A stretch of DNA of 7,446 bases from an uncultured Bacteroidota bacterium. Its GTDB lineage: Bacteria; Bacteroidota; Bacteroidia; Chitinophagales; Chitinophagaceae. The DNA lies in contig CAMPKR010000119.1 of the NCBI GenBank assembly GCA_946887345.1, forward strand, positions 1 to 7,446, given 5' to 3'. Below, in pieces: positions 1-7,039 of this stretch. The notes under the pieces are model-generated. The model made no database searches. It worked only from the letters and a program-made list of their open reading frames with translations, and had not been told where the DNA came from. The first letter of the stretch is position 1. Each line of letters starts with the position of its first letter. Position numbers and translations under genes: made by a program.

Positions 1-975
1 GTAGATGGCTACGCCTCCCGCCGACTGGACTCGGACTTTAGGGAAAGGGTACAGGCAGCGGGCGTCAGGTTCAGCCTTTTTGAACCGTTCTTTCGTTCCG
101 GAAGTTTCTATGTGGGGAGAAGGCTCCACCACAAAGTACTGGTTACAGATTCGGCACATGCCCTGGTAGGCGGTATCAACATCAGCGACAGATACAACGA
201 TATACGGGACAGTGCTGCCTGGCTCGACTGGGCCGTATACGCGGAGGGAGAAATATCATACAAAGTAGATAAGTTCTGCATTGAGATCTGGCGGGGATCT
301 ACTTTGCCCCGTGAGTATAAAGAGGTAACTTTTTCCGCACCTAAGGTAGAAGCCGAATGCCTGGTGCGTATGCGGCGCAACGACTGGGTGAAGCGAAAGA
401 CGGAGGTGTACCGCAGCTATATGGAGATATTTACTACCGCGGAGAAACAGGTTACGCTCATGTCGGGCTATTTCTGGCCGGGACAAAAACTACTGAGGAG
501 AATGAGCGCCGCTGCAAAGCGCGGAGTAAAGATCAGGCTGATGCTGGCAGGTGTATCGGATATACCAATTGCCAAGTCGGCCGAGAGATATGTATACCGC
601 AGACTGTTTAAAAGCGACATCGAAGTTTACGAATACCAGGGCAATGTACTACATGGAAAGATCGCGGTGGCTGACACCTGCTTTGTGACGGTAGGCTCTT
701 ACAATGTAAACAATATAAGCGCCTACGCCAGCCTGGAGCTCAATCTTGATATAAAAGACGACGATTTTGCTGTAACAGTAGAGCAAAAACTGGACAAGAT
801 CCTTCAAAAAGACTGCATCAAGATCACTGAGGAAAGCTTCATCAAAAAATACAATTTCATCCAGCGTATGTGGCAGCGTTTTGCCTTTAACCTGGTGCAT
901 CTCATCTTCTTCCTCTTCACCTTTTACTTCCAGCAAAGTGCAGCGAAAAGAATGAGCCGTTCACTTAAGGAATAA
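1..975 (+). CDS. ClsB-like phospholipase D / cardiolipin synthase, 5'-truncated by window edge
   Basis: The frame is open from base 1 to the TAA at 973-975, giving 324 visible residues; the N-terminus lies upstream of the window. A GTG at 112 is in frame but cannot be the start, because family-like sequence (for example FSLFEPFFRSGSFYVGRR) precedes it. Two HxKx4D (HKD) motifs are visible: H43-K45-D50 (numbered from base 1), followed by GGINISDRY, and H218-K220-D225, followed by GSYN. Paired HKD motifs form the active site of PLD-superfamily enzymes. In cardiolipin synthases they transfer a phosphatidyl group between phospholipids at the inner membrane. The stretch before the second motif (DIPIAKSAERYVYRRL, then VYEYQGNVLHGK) resembles E. 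coli ClsB more than ClsA. A hydrophobic, aromatic segment lies near the C-terminus (about residues 295-310, NLVHLIFFLFTFYF) with a basic tail, so it is probably a membrane anchor. The next gene starts 56 bp downstream on the same strand, with no terminator between. The exact substrate is inferred; another PLD-type transferase is possible. Confidence 0.9.
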   Translation, partial: VDGYASRRLDSDFRERVQAAGVRFSLFEPFFRSGSFYVGRRLHHKVLVTDSAHALVGGINISDRYNDIRDSAAWLDWAVYAEGEISYKVDKFCIEIWRGSTLPREYKEVTFSAPKVEAECLVRMRRNDWVKRKTEVYRSYMEIFTTAEKQVTLMSGYFWPGQKLLRRMSAAAKRGVKIRLMLAGVSDIPIAKSAERYVYRRLFKSDIEVYEYQGNVLHGKIAVADTCFVTVGSYNVNNISAYASLELNLDIKDDDFAVTVEQKLDKILQKDCIKITEESFIKKYNFIQRMWQRFAFNLVHLIFFLFTFYFQQSAAKRMSRSLKE

Positions 976-1031
976 GCCTGTATTATTGATGGCTAAATGC
1001 CTACCTTTACTTATCAGCTTCAACATTCCGG

Positions 1032-2756
1032 ATGAGAACTCTTTACATTGTCCTCAGTTTATTATTAGCCAACCAGCTTTACGCACAGGCACCGGCGCTT
1101 GTATGGGCCAGTAGCTTTTCAAGCGGCGGCGTGGATGAAGGCAGATCTGTGGCTGTAGATGCAGACGGCTACGTTTACACCGTCGGCAACTTCAATGATA
1201 CTGCAGATTTCGACCCAGGCACCGGCACATTTGATATGTCTTCAACCGACCTTAGTGACATCTATATTGTCAAGTTGAGTCCGTCCGGTGACTTAGTATG
1301 GGCGAAAAGTATAGGAGGTACAGGTAGTGATATACCAAGTAATGTCATCTTAGACGGGACAGGGCAACTTTATATTACCGGCCAATTTGCCTACAGGGTA
1401 GACTTTGATCCAGGACCAGACAGCACCTTCCTAACTGCCAATGCGAATGCGGATGTTTTCGTTCTTAAGATGGACACTGTCGGTAACTTCTTGTGGGCAA
1501 ATGGCTTCGGAGGAGACTTTGTTGACAACGGACTTGCTCTTGCTGTAGATGATGCGGGCAATGTTTACAACGTAGGTCAATATACCAACAACTGTGATTT
1601 TGATCCGGACACAAGCAGCGCCTTTGTACTTACAGCACGGGGCAGCAGTCCCAATGCATACATTGTAAAGTTTGATGCTTCGGGAAATTTTATCTGGGCG
1701 AGAGGTTGGGGTGGAACCTCGTCTGATGCCGCAAGGGACATGGAAATAGATGAGGCGGGCGACCTTTACATTGTGGGGAGTTTTACCGGACTGGTAGATT
1801 TTGATCTCGGGCTACCTATCTACTATTTTAACGCCGGAAGTAGCGGCACCAATGGATATTTACTAAAGCTAAATTCAGCCGGGGACTACATATGGGCGAA
1901 AGACCTTACAGCAAGCTCGGCAGGCTCCTCGGAGAATTGCGTGTCTATCAGGCTGGATCCTTCCGGCAACCTTTATCTATGCGGCAGTTTCAGTGGCACC
2001 GCAGATTTCGACCCGGGGAGTGGTAACTATTACGTGTCGGCTCTTGACGATAATTTATCCGACATCTTTGTAGAGAAACTGGATGCAAACGCCGATTTTT
2101 TATGGGCAATAAGCATGGGTGGTCGCCGGGCTGACCGTCCTCTTTCTATGGCAGTGAACCAAAACGGCTCTGTATACCTCACCGGTTCTTTTACTGATAC
2201 AGCAGACTTTGATCCCGGGCCGGGTACACTTAATCTCATGTCGGAAGGCTCTAACGATGCATTCATTTGCAGGCTCGAACCGGATGGTCATATAGTTTGG
2301 GCAGCTGCTTTCAACGGACCGGAAATGCAGAATGGTAATTCCATAGCCTTGGATACAAACGCCAATATTTATCTCACCGGCAACTTCCGGGGTGCCTGCG
2401 ATTTCGATCCGAATGCAACCAGCTATGTGTTGAATCCCCAGGGAAGTGTTTATGATGCTTTCGTACTTAAACTGAATGAACCAGCTAATCTTGACATTGA
2501 ACAACCTGCAAACAATACGAAACTGAGTTTATATCCTAACCCTGCTTCATCAGAAACTACCCTTGTCTCGATCGATGGATTTGCTAATAGTACTATTAGC
2601 CTGTTTCAGATGAACGGACAGCTGCTACAGGAATGGACGGGCACGAAGCAGGATAAGCTCTCTATTTCTCTTGCCGGCTACGCCCCCGGCATATACATGC
2701 TGGAAGTAAGAAAGTCAAATAGTGCAAGGCAATATATTAAGCTTGTAAAAGAATAG
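1032..2756 (+). CDS. Secreted seven-repeat beta-propeller (SBBP-type) protein with T9SS sorting domain
   Basis: This 574-residue protein starts at an ATG directly before a signal peptide (MRTLYIVLSLLLANQLYA, likely cut after A18). Seven units of 65-70 residues follow, at about residues 23-485. Each runs: hydrophobic-hydrophobic-W-A; a D/N-x-x-G-x-(V/L)-Y turn; a G-x-(F/Y) strand; DFDPG; then a strand ending K/R-L. The repeat tryptophans are W25, 90, 155, 222, 288, 358 and 423. Seven such units suggest a complete seven-bladed propeller of the SBBP type. Residues about 495-574 look like a type A T9SS sorting domain: LSLYPNPASSETTL, a central MNGQLL strand, then APGIYMLEV and a terminal IKLVKE. 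In this family the domain directs export through the outer membrane and surface attachment or release. No catalytic residues are recognisable, so binding or adhesion is the more likely role, but the ligand is unknown. I see no convincing promoter in the 56 bp upstream; cotranscription with the phospholipase gene is possible. A strong hairpin follows the stop codon. Confidence 0.9.
   Translation: MRTLYIVLSLLLANQLYAQAPALVWASSFSSGGVDEGRSVAVDADGYVYTVGNFNDTADFDPGTGTFDMSSTDLSDIYIVKLSPSGDLVWAKSIGGTGSDIPSNVILDGTGQLYITGQFAYRVDFDPGPDSTFLTANANADVFVLKMDTVGNFLWANGFGGDFVDNGLALAVDDAGNVYNVGQYTNNCDFDPDTSSAFVLTARGSSPNAYIVKFDASGNFIWARGWGGTSSDAARDMEIDEAGDLYIVGSFTGLVDFDLGLPIYYFNAGSSGTNGYLLKLNSAGDYIWAKDLTASSAGSSENCVSIRLDPSGNLYLCGSFSGTADFDPGSGNYYVSALDDNLSDIFVEKLDANADFLWAISMGGRRADRPLSMAVNQNGSVYLTGSFTDTADFDPGPGTLNLMSEGSNDAFICRLEPDGHIVWAAAFNGPEMQNGNSIALDTNANIYLTGNFRGACDFDPNATSYVLNPQGSVYDAFVLKLNEPANLDIEQPANNTKLSLYPNPASSETTLVSIDGFANSTISLFQMNGQLLQEWTGTKQDKLSISLAGYAPGIYMLEVRKSNSARQYIKLVKE
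1098..2486 (+). repeat. Seven tandem protein-level repeats (propeller blades)
   Basis: Approximate units are 1098-1292, 1293-1487, 1488-1688, 1689-1886, 1887-2096, 2097-2291 and 2292-2486. The DFD core recurs at residues 59, 124, 189, 256, 325, 392 and 457, a spacing of 65-69. Units 1, 2, 5 and 6 keep DFDPG. Unit 3 has DFDPD, unit 4 has DFDLG and unit 7 has DFDPN. The DNA encoding the motif differs in codon choice between units, so this is old duplication held at protein level and not a recent DNA amplification. Confidence 0.9.
2499..2753 (+). other. Coding segment for the T9SS type A C-terminal sorting domain
   Basis: This segment encodes the last 85 residues of the propeller protein (490-574). 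It has the usual order of the Por-secretion tail: YPNP near its start (residues 501-504), alternating short beta strands, an F-x-M-N-G-Q-L-L strand, a G-Y-A-P-G-I-Y-M-L-E-V strand and a final I-K-L-V-K-E. It implies that the organism has a type IX secretion system. No T9SS machinery gene lies in the window. Confidence 0.88.
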
Positions 2757-2779
2757 AGTTGCAACCACCTGCTAAGTAA

Positions 2780-2813
2780 AGAGCCCCCGTTAATACCGGG
2801 GGCTTTATATTTC
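2780..2813. terminator. Rho-independent terminator, probably bidirectional, between convergent genes
   Basis: A perfect 8-bp stem AGCCCCCG (2782-2789) / CGGGGGCT (2797-2804) encloses a 7-nt loop TTAATAC. One G-U and one A-U pair can extend it outward. On the plus strand it is followed by TTATATTTCCTTTT, which suits termination of the propeller gene, whose stop is 25 bp upstream. On the minus strand the stem is followed by CTCTTTACTT, a poorer T-tract. It lies 21 bp past the E2 stop, so it may also end that transcript. Confidence 0.85.
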
Positions 2814-2825
2814 CTTTTAGCTTTT

Positions 2826-4181
2826 TTAGACCGTCCTGTTGGGATCGAAGGCTTCCAGCTCATTGGCTACAGCTGTGAGGAAGCTGGCACCCAGTGAACC
2901 ATCTACGATACGGTGATCGTAGCTTAACGATAAATACATCATATGGCGTATAGCAATCACATCACCCTGCTCGGTTTCTATCACCATGGGGCGCTTCTTA
3001 ATGCTGCCCACGGCCAGTATCGCTACCTGTGGTTGGTTAATAATTGGGGTGCCCATAAGGCTGCCGAAGGTGCCAACATTGGTAACAGTAAATGTACCAC
3101 CTTGTGTATCGTCAGCTTTCAGTTTGTTGTTACGGGCAGCATTGGCCAGTCCGTTTACATCCTTGCTGAGACCGAGCAGGTTTTTGGTATCAGCATTCTT
3201 AATCACAGGCACTATCAGGTTTCCGCTAGGCAACGCTGCAGCCATACCTATGTTAATGTCTTTCTTCACTATTATCCTGTCGCCGTCTACGCTGCTGTTG
3301 ATCATAGGATACTTGCGGATGCAATTCACTATCGCTTCCATAAATATCGGCGTGAAGGTGATCTTCTCTCCGTACTTGCCTTCAAATTCCTTCTTCACTT
3401 TATCTCTCCAGCGCACGATGTTTGTCACATCTGCCTCAGTAAAGCTTGTTACGTGAGGAGAAGTAGCCTTGCTGCGCACCATATGGTCAGCTATCAGCTT
3501 GCGCATGCGGTCCATCTCTATTATTTCTACGTTGCCACCGGCGCTTACAGCAGGAGCAGTAGCAGTACCTGCTTGTGGAGCGGAAATTGGTTGAGCGGGA
3601 GCCGATTGCTGTGCGGCAGGTTGTGGCGACGGAGCAGTATGTACTGCTGCACCATTACTATTGCCTCCGCGATTTGAAATGTAGCTAAGGATATCTTTCT
3701 TGGTTACACGGCCTTCATTACCTGTACCGGGTATTGTCTCCAGTTCCGCCATGCCGATGCCTTCTTTACCAGCGATATTTAACACCAGCGGAGAATAGAA
3801 ACGGTTGCCTCCATCCGGAGCAGCAACAGGTGCTGCTGCCGGCTGAGGCTGCGGTTTTGGTGCAGGTGCAACCTGGGCCACAGGCTCAGGAGCTTGTTGT
3901 ACAGGGGCTGCAGCAGGTGATGCTGCGCCGGTGACGGCGCCTACTGTATCTATTTTTGCAATAACGGTACCCACGGGCACTACGTCATTCTCTTTAAAAA
4001 GTATCTCTGTTATTACTCCCTCTGCGGTTGATGGCACTTCGCTATCCACTTTATCAGTGGCTATCTCCAGCACAGTCTCGTCCATCTTTACATTGTCTCC
4101 GGGCTTTTTGTGCCACTTCAGTACGGTGGCCTCCATAATGCTCTCTCCCATCTTGGGCATTACCAGATCAACAATTGCCAT
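2826..4181 (-). CDS. 2-oxo acid dehydrogenase complex E2, dihydrolipoamide acyltransferase
   Basis: This 451-residue protein is the E2 core of a 2-oxo acid dehydrogenase complex. It carries acyl groups on lipoyl-lysine and transfers them to CoA in the cytoplasm. The domain order is complete: a lipoyl domain (residues 1-77) with K44 in the ATDKVDSEVPS motif as the lipoylation site; an Ala/Pro-rich linker (about 82-122); a peripheral subunit-binding domain (about 126-167, ending GRVTKKDIL) that docks E1 or E3; a second Ala/Pro/Gln linker (about 171-214); and the acyltransferase domain (about 217-451). The last contains TFTVTNVGTFGS and the catalytic YDHRIVDG motif, with H423 and D427. Length and single lipoyl domain fit succinyl- or branched-chain-type E2 and Bacteroidota 'acetyltransferase family' members. 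The lipoyl and PSBD sequence leans toward the branched-chain type, but the substrate cannot be settled here, so no symbol is given. The ATG at 4181 is preceded by an A-rich leader without Shine-Dalgarno. lptD lies 111 bp upstream on the same strand. No E1 or E3 gene is nearby. Confidence 0.95.
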   Translation of the reverse strand: MAIVDLVMPKMGESIMEATVLKWHKKPGDNVKMDETVLEIATDKVDSEVPSTAEGVITEILFKENDVVPVGTVIAKIDTVGAVTGAASPAAAPVQQAPEPVAQVAPAPKPQPQPAAAPVAAPDGGNRFYSPLVLNIAGKEGIGMAELETIPGTGNEGRVTKKDILSYISNRGGNSNGAAVHTAPSPQPAAQQSAPAQPISAPQAGTATAPAVSAGGNVEIIEMDRMRKLIADHMVRSKATSPHVTSFTEADVTNIVRWRDKVKKEFEGKYGEKITFTPIFMEAIVNCIRKYPMINSSVDGDRIIVKKDINIGMAAALPSGNLIVPVIKNADTKNLLGLSKDVNGLANAARNNKLKADDTQGGTFTVTNVGTFGSLMGTPIINQPQVAILAVGSIKKRPMVIETEQGDVIAIRHMMYLSLSYDHRIVDGSLGASFLTAVANELEAFDPNRTV

Positions 4182-4213
4182 AACTAGTTATTTGTTGTTA
4201 TTCTTTGTAGCTG

Positions 4214-4242
4214 CAAAAGTAATCAAATGAAGCCCAAAAGTA
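4214..4242 (-). promoter_or_regulatory. Two TAnnTTTG promoter-like boxes upstream of the E2 gene
   Basis: On the minus strand, TACTTTTG occurs at 4221-4214 and again at 4242-4235, 21 bp apart. Both match the Bacteroidota -7 consensus TAnnTTTG exactly, and the shared word is 9 bp (TTACTTTTG). The nearer box would put transcription start about 25-30 nt before the E2 ATG, a plausible leader. Neither box has a clear TTTG -33 element at the usual 19-21 nt spacing, so confidence is moderate. If real, the E2 gene has its own promoter apart from lptD. Confidence 0.42.
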
Positions 4243-4292
4243 AATTTTGCTTTGAGCCACTTCATACCTAAATATCTATAATATCAGGCTTG

Positions 4293-6959
4293 CTATAAAT
4301 TATCCCTGAAGTCGCGGCGGCGCATCAGTTTCAGGTCTTGCAGTACTGCGGCCTTTACATTGATGGTAAAGTTGTAGTTCTTCTGCGGACCGAAAGGAAC
4401 AGTCTCCAGGCGCATAGCCCAGCAGTGCAGGTCGCGGAATATCTGTATACGTGTTATCTGCAGTTTTTTCTCAATAAAGGAGTAACCACTCTGGAAGGTC
4501 ACTTTCCAACGGGAGGTGATGTTAAACTCACCGCCAAAGTTTAAAAAGTGATTCGTCACTTGTATGGTGTCTTTTTTTGACGCTGCAAGGTAGGAGTTGC
4601 TTACATTCAGTGTGTAACTAAGGTTAAGCGCCCAGGGGATGTCAAAGTCTACATAGTTGGTATAGTCGGGATTAAAGATAATACCATCCTTTTGTGAAGA
4701 CGGCACCTTATTGTCCCTGTTCTTTGGCTTCGACGTGAGCGCAGTGCTCACGCTTATGCCCGCATCCGTAAAGCGCGCAAATCCCTCTCCGCGTTCCCAT
4801 ATTGTGCTATAGGCATATGATCTGTCGGTAGTCTTATCTATGCCATACTGCTCAAAATTGGCTCCTGCAGAGATAGATATTTTATCCAGTACATTGGTAC
4901 GGAACGACATATTGATCGGTGCCCATTGCAGGGAATCAGCTGCAAAATTGTAGGAAGAAGTAATACTGAATCCGTCAATCAATGTTATATTCCTGAAGCC
5001 CGACACAGTATCCTTTTTACTGCGCACTTTCATCTGCAGGTTATTATTGATACCGAAGCCTATACGTCTTTGTTCACCGGAACTAACCCTACCCACAAAA
5101 TCCGAGGTCTCAAAGCGGTACAGGTTTCCAAAGGTGTTGCTATCGGTTTGCGCTTCATAGTAGTAATTAAACCCGCTCTTACTAAAATCAGGACGGTATG
5201 TAAAATCTACCCTTGGCTCCAGCACATGCCTTATACCTCTTACCGTTCCCTTTTTAAACAGCTTCATACCATATAAACGGGTACTTAAAGGAACACTGAA
5301 TTGATAATCCCTGGCCGTAAAGAAACCCCTGCGAAGGGTAGTATCCATCTTATCGGTTGCGGGATTGTATTGCTGCTTTATTTCTTCGGTGAACCAATAC
5401 TCATTGTATGGAATGCTGAATGAAGTGTTTAAGTAGCGCAGTACTGTATAGTTGGCAGAGATAGGTATAGAGTGACTAATACCATTTGCAAACTTTAGTG
5501 TATTAATATCAAACAGGCTGTCGTAAAAGCTGGTTTTGTTTTGTGCGTTGAGTGTATATGTAAAAGATATCTTGTCAAACCAACGGGGCTTGCCTACATA
5601 GCTTTTGCTCTGGAACGGTGCTATATTGGCGACGTTAAAGGCAATGCTCGGCAAAGTTACATTCACCAGTCCATCCAAAGTATTCTGATTGTGCAGCGCA
5701 CTCACGGCCAGGCTAAATGGTTTACCCTGCCACGATTTGTTATAGCTAAGGTTAGACATGAACTGGTTATCTACAATCTGCAGAGGATCGTAACTGGTGT
5801 TGCTATAGAACGACGAAGTACCTGCTTTTACAGAAGCGTTAAAGCTCTGCCCCGGTCTTGCCTTCGGGTCTGTGCGGTGTGCCCAGTTCACCATAAAGTC
5901 GCGACTGATTTGGGCGTCCGGTTCGTAACTCTCGCCGGTTTTATTATAAGCATACTGGAATTGGAAATTCCCGTCGTAGTGATAAATGTTTTTATAGTTG
6001 GTGGCACCGCTGGCCTGCCAGCTACCTTTTGAGAAAAGGTTTAGCTGAGCAAGAAAATCCATTTTGTCACTGATGTGGAAATAGTAGCCGCCATTCAGCA
6101 AACCGAGGCCACGATTCTGTTCCACTGTATAAGTAGGAAGAATAAAACCCGAACGCTGCTTTTCCGATATCGGGAACAAGCCGAAGGGAAGAAATAGCGG
6201 GGTAGGTACGCCTTCTATAGCAATATTAGCCGGACCCGAAGCTGCTACCCTGCCGGGTATCACCTTTATCTTTTTAGCTACGATGCCGAAGTGTGGTGTG
6301 TCGAGCGCACAAGTGGTGTAAACATTGTGTAAGCCGTATATCGACTGGTCAGGATTTCGCTTTATCTGCTGGCTGTGCAGGAAGCCCTCGCCATACTGGG
6401 TATTAGCGTTTCTTACTATGGCCCGCTTGCTTACAAAATTGTATTGAAGTGAATCATAAACAATCTTCTCCTGCCCCTGGGTAAAACTAGGTTTGTCTAT
6501 TATTTTCCCTGCAGTATCAAATAGCGGTGAGGCTGTCACGTTGTTATTTCCCTGGTTATAGGTGATCTGTCCAGCCTCCATCACTTTGTCCTCATAAGTC
6601 ACTTTAGCCTTACCGTAGAGGTAAAATAAGTTGCTGTCCAGGTTCATCACAGCAGAATCCCTCGCAGTTGCCACTACCACATTGTCCATTGCGTCTTTTG
6701 ATATACGTATGCCCAGGCGCTCTTCCAGGCTCTTCGGCGAGCGTACAGTTGAATCGGGCGGGTTTCCCAAGGTATCTACTGAGGTGGAATCGGCAACAGT
6801 TAAAGTAGTGTCGGGCCTTATGGAAAGACTATCATTGGAGGATCTTTGTCTCAGCTGTGCATTAGCAGAAATGCTAATAAAAATAAAAATGACCGCCAGA
6901 AAACAATAAAGGCGGTGATTACATGCGTTTTTTGGGATAATTTTACCGCACAGGCTCAT
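4293..6959 (-). CDS. lptD: LPS assembly protein LptD (OstA family), outer-membrane beta-barrel
   Basis: LptD is the outer-membrane component of the Lpt pathway. With the lipoprotein LptE it inserts LPS into the outer leaflet. I start it at the ATG ending at 6959 (888 residues). A TTG at 6971 would add four residues but is less likely. The signal peptide has a hydrophobic core (CFLAVIFIFISISANA) with likely cleavage after A34, then a Ser/Asp/Thr-rich stretch to about residue 76. The periplasmic OstA/beta-taco domain covers about 85-235 (LFYLYGKAKVTYEDKVMEAG; YTTCALDTPHFGI), followed by the lumen-entry motif IEGVPTPLFLPFGLFP and RSGFILP. The rest is aromatic, alternating barrel-strand sequence ending in the family-typical DLHCWAM, PFGPQKNYNFTINVKAAVLQDL and a basic tail RRRDFRDNL. 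Mature protein has only two cysteines, C217 and C846 in ATG numbering. Length is somewhat above E. coli LptD (784 residues). The gene is divergent from an amidase gene across 80 bp, and E2 lies downstream. Assignment is firm by C-terminal and lumen motifs; an OstA-like paralog remains possible. Confidence 0.88.
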   Translation of the reverse strand: MSLCGKIIPKNACNHRLYCFLAVIFIFISISANAQLRQRSSNDSLSIRPDTTLTVADSTSVDTLGNPPDSTVRSPKSLEERLGIRISKDAMDNVVVATARDSAVMNLDSNLFYLYGKAKVTYEDKVMEAGQITYNQGNNNVTASPLFDTAGKIIDKPSFTQGQEKIVYDSLQYNFVSKRAIVRNANTQYGEGFLHSQQIKRNPDQSIYGLHNVYTTCALDTPHFGIVAKKIKVIPGRVAASGPANIAIEGVPTPLFLPFGLFPISEKQRSGFILPTYTVEQNRGLGLLNGGYYFHISDKMDFLAQLNLFSKGSWQASGATNYKNIYHYDGNFQFQYAYNKTGESYEPDAQISRDFMVNWAHRTDPKARPGQSFNASVKAGTSSFYSNTSYDPLQIVDNQFMSNLSYNKSWQGKPFSLAVSALHNQNTLDGLVNVTLPSIAFNVANIAPFQSKSYVGKPRWFDKISFTYTLNAQNKTSFYDSLFDINTLKFANGISHSIPISANYTVLRYLNTSFSIPYNEYWFTEEIKQQYNPATDKMDTTLRRGFFTARDYQFSVPLSTRLYGMKLFKKGTVRGIRHVLEPRVDFTYRPDFSKSGFNYYYEAQTDSNTFGNLYRFETSDFVGRVSSGEQRRIGFGINNNLQMKVRSKKDTVSGFRNITLIDGFSITSSYNFAADSLQWAPINMSFRTNVLDKISISAGANFEQYGIDKTTDRSYAYSTIWERGEGFARFTDAGISVSTALTSKPKNRDNKVPSSQKDGIIFNPDYTNYVDFDIPWALNLSYTLNVSNSYLAASKKDTIQVTNHFLNFGGEFNITSRWKVTFQSGYSFIEKKLQITRIQIFRDLHCWAMRLETVPFGPQKNYNFTINVKAAVLQDLKLMRRRDFRDNL

Positions 6960-7039
6960 GAATGGGCACAAAAATAGTTATTTGCTTGCAGCTTTGATTA
7001 TTTTGTATTTTTAAGCAGTATTTATCCTTGTATAACAGT
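6960..7039. promoter_or_regulatory. Divergent lptD / amidase intergenic region
   Basis: This 80-bp AT-rich spacer must carry promoters for both genes. On the minus strand, TATTTTTG (6976-6969) fits TAnnTTTG and ends 9 nt before the lptD ATG. On the plus strand, TATCCTTG (7023-7030) is a one-mismatch match and also ends 9 nt before the amidase ATG, with TTTG at 7002-7005 at a slightly short 17-nt spacing. No purine-rich Shine-Dalgarno sequence is present on either side. The assignments are tentative because AT-rich DNA yields such matches by chance. Confidence 0.35.

Noticed and set aside
112..975. Complete 287-residue phospholipase gene starting at GTG 112
   Set aside because: The frame stays open to base 1 and the upstream residues read as a natural continuation of the PLD domain; the GTG lies only five codons before the first HKD motif. 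The gene is truncated by the window.
976..1031. Promoter for the propeller gene (TACCTTTA at 1002-1009 with TTG at 986-988)
   Set aside because: The box lacks the final G of TAnnTTTG and the spacing to TTG is only 13 nt, too short for a Bacteroidota promoter.
2100..2504. Minus-strand 134-codon open frame inside the propeller gene
   Set aside because: It is a shadow of the repeat-coding strand; its periodicity follows from the repeats on the other strand.
2943..3677. Plus-strand 244-codon open frame opposite the E2 gene
   Set aside because: It is antisense to a clear E2 gene, has Cys/His/Tyr-rich shadow composition and no recognisable domain.
3925..3940. Perfect GC hairpin GCGCCG-GTGA-CGGCGC within the E2 gene
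   Set aside because: It lies in the Ala/Gly-rich linker codons, is not followed by a T-tract and is explained by codon composition.
4226..4266. Imperfect ATGAAG...CTTCAT inverted repeat between lptD and E2 as a terminator
   Set aside because: The outer stem is only 6 bp, the interior pairs poorly and there is no clean T-tract. It overlaps the promoter-like boxes.
4734..4752. 7-bp inverted repeat CGTGAGC / GCTCACG within lptD
   Set aside because: It is internal to coding sequence, without a T-tract or promoter context; one such palindrome is expected by chance in a window of this size.
5541..6032. Plus-strand 163-codon open frame inside lptD
   Set aside because: It is antisense to an unambiguous barrel-coding region, with no domain and no start context.
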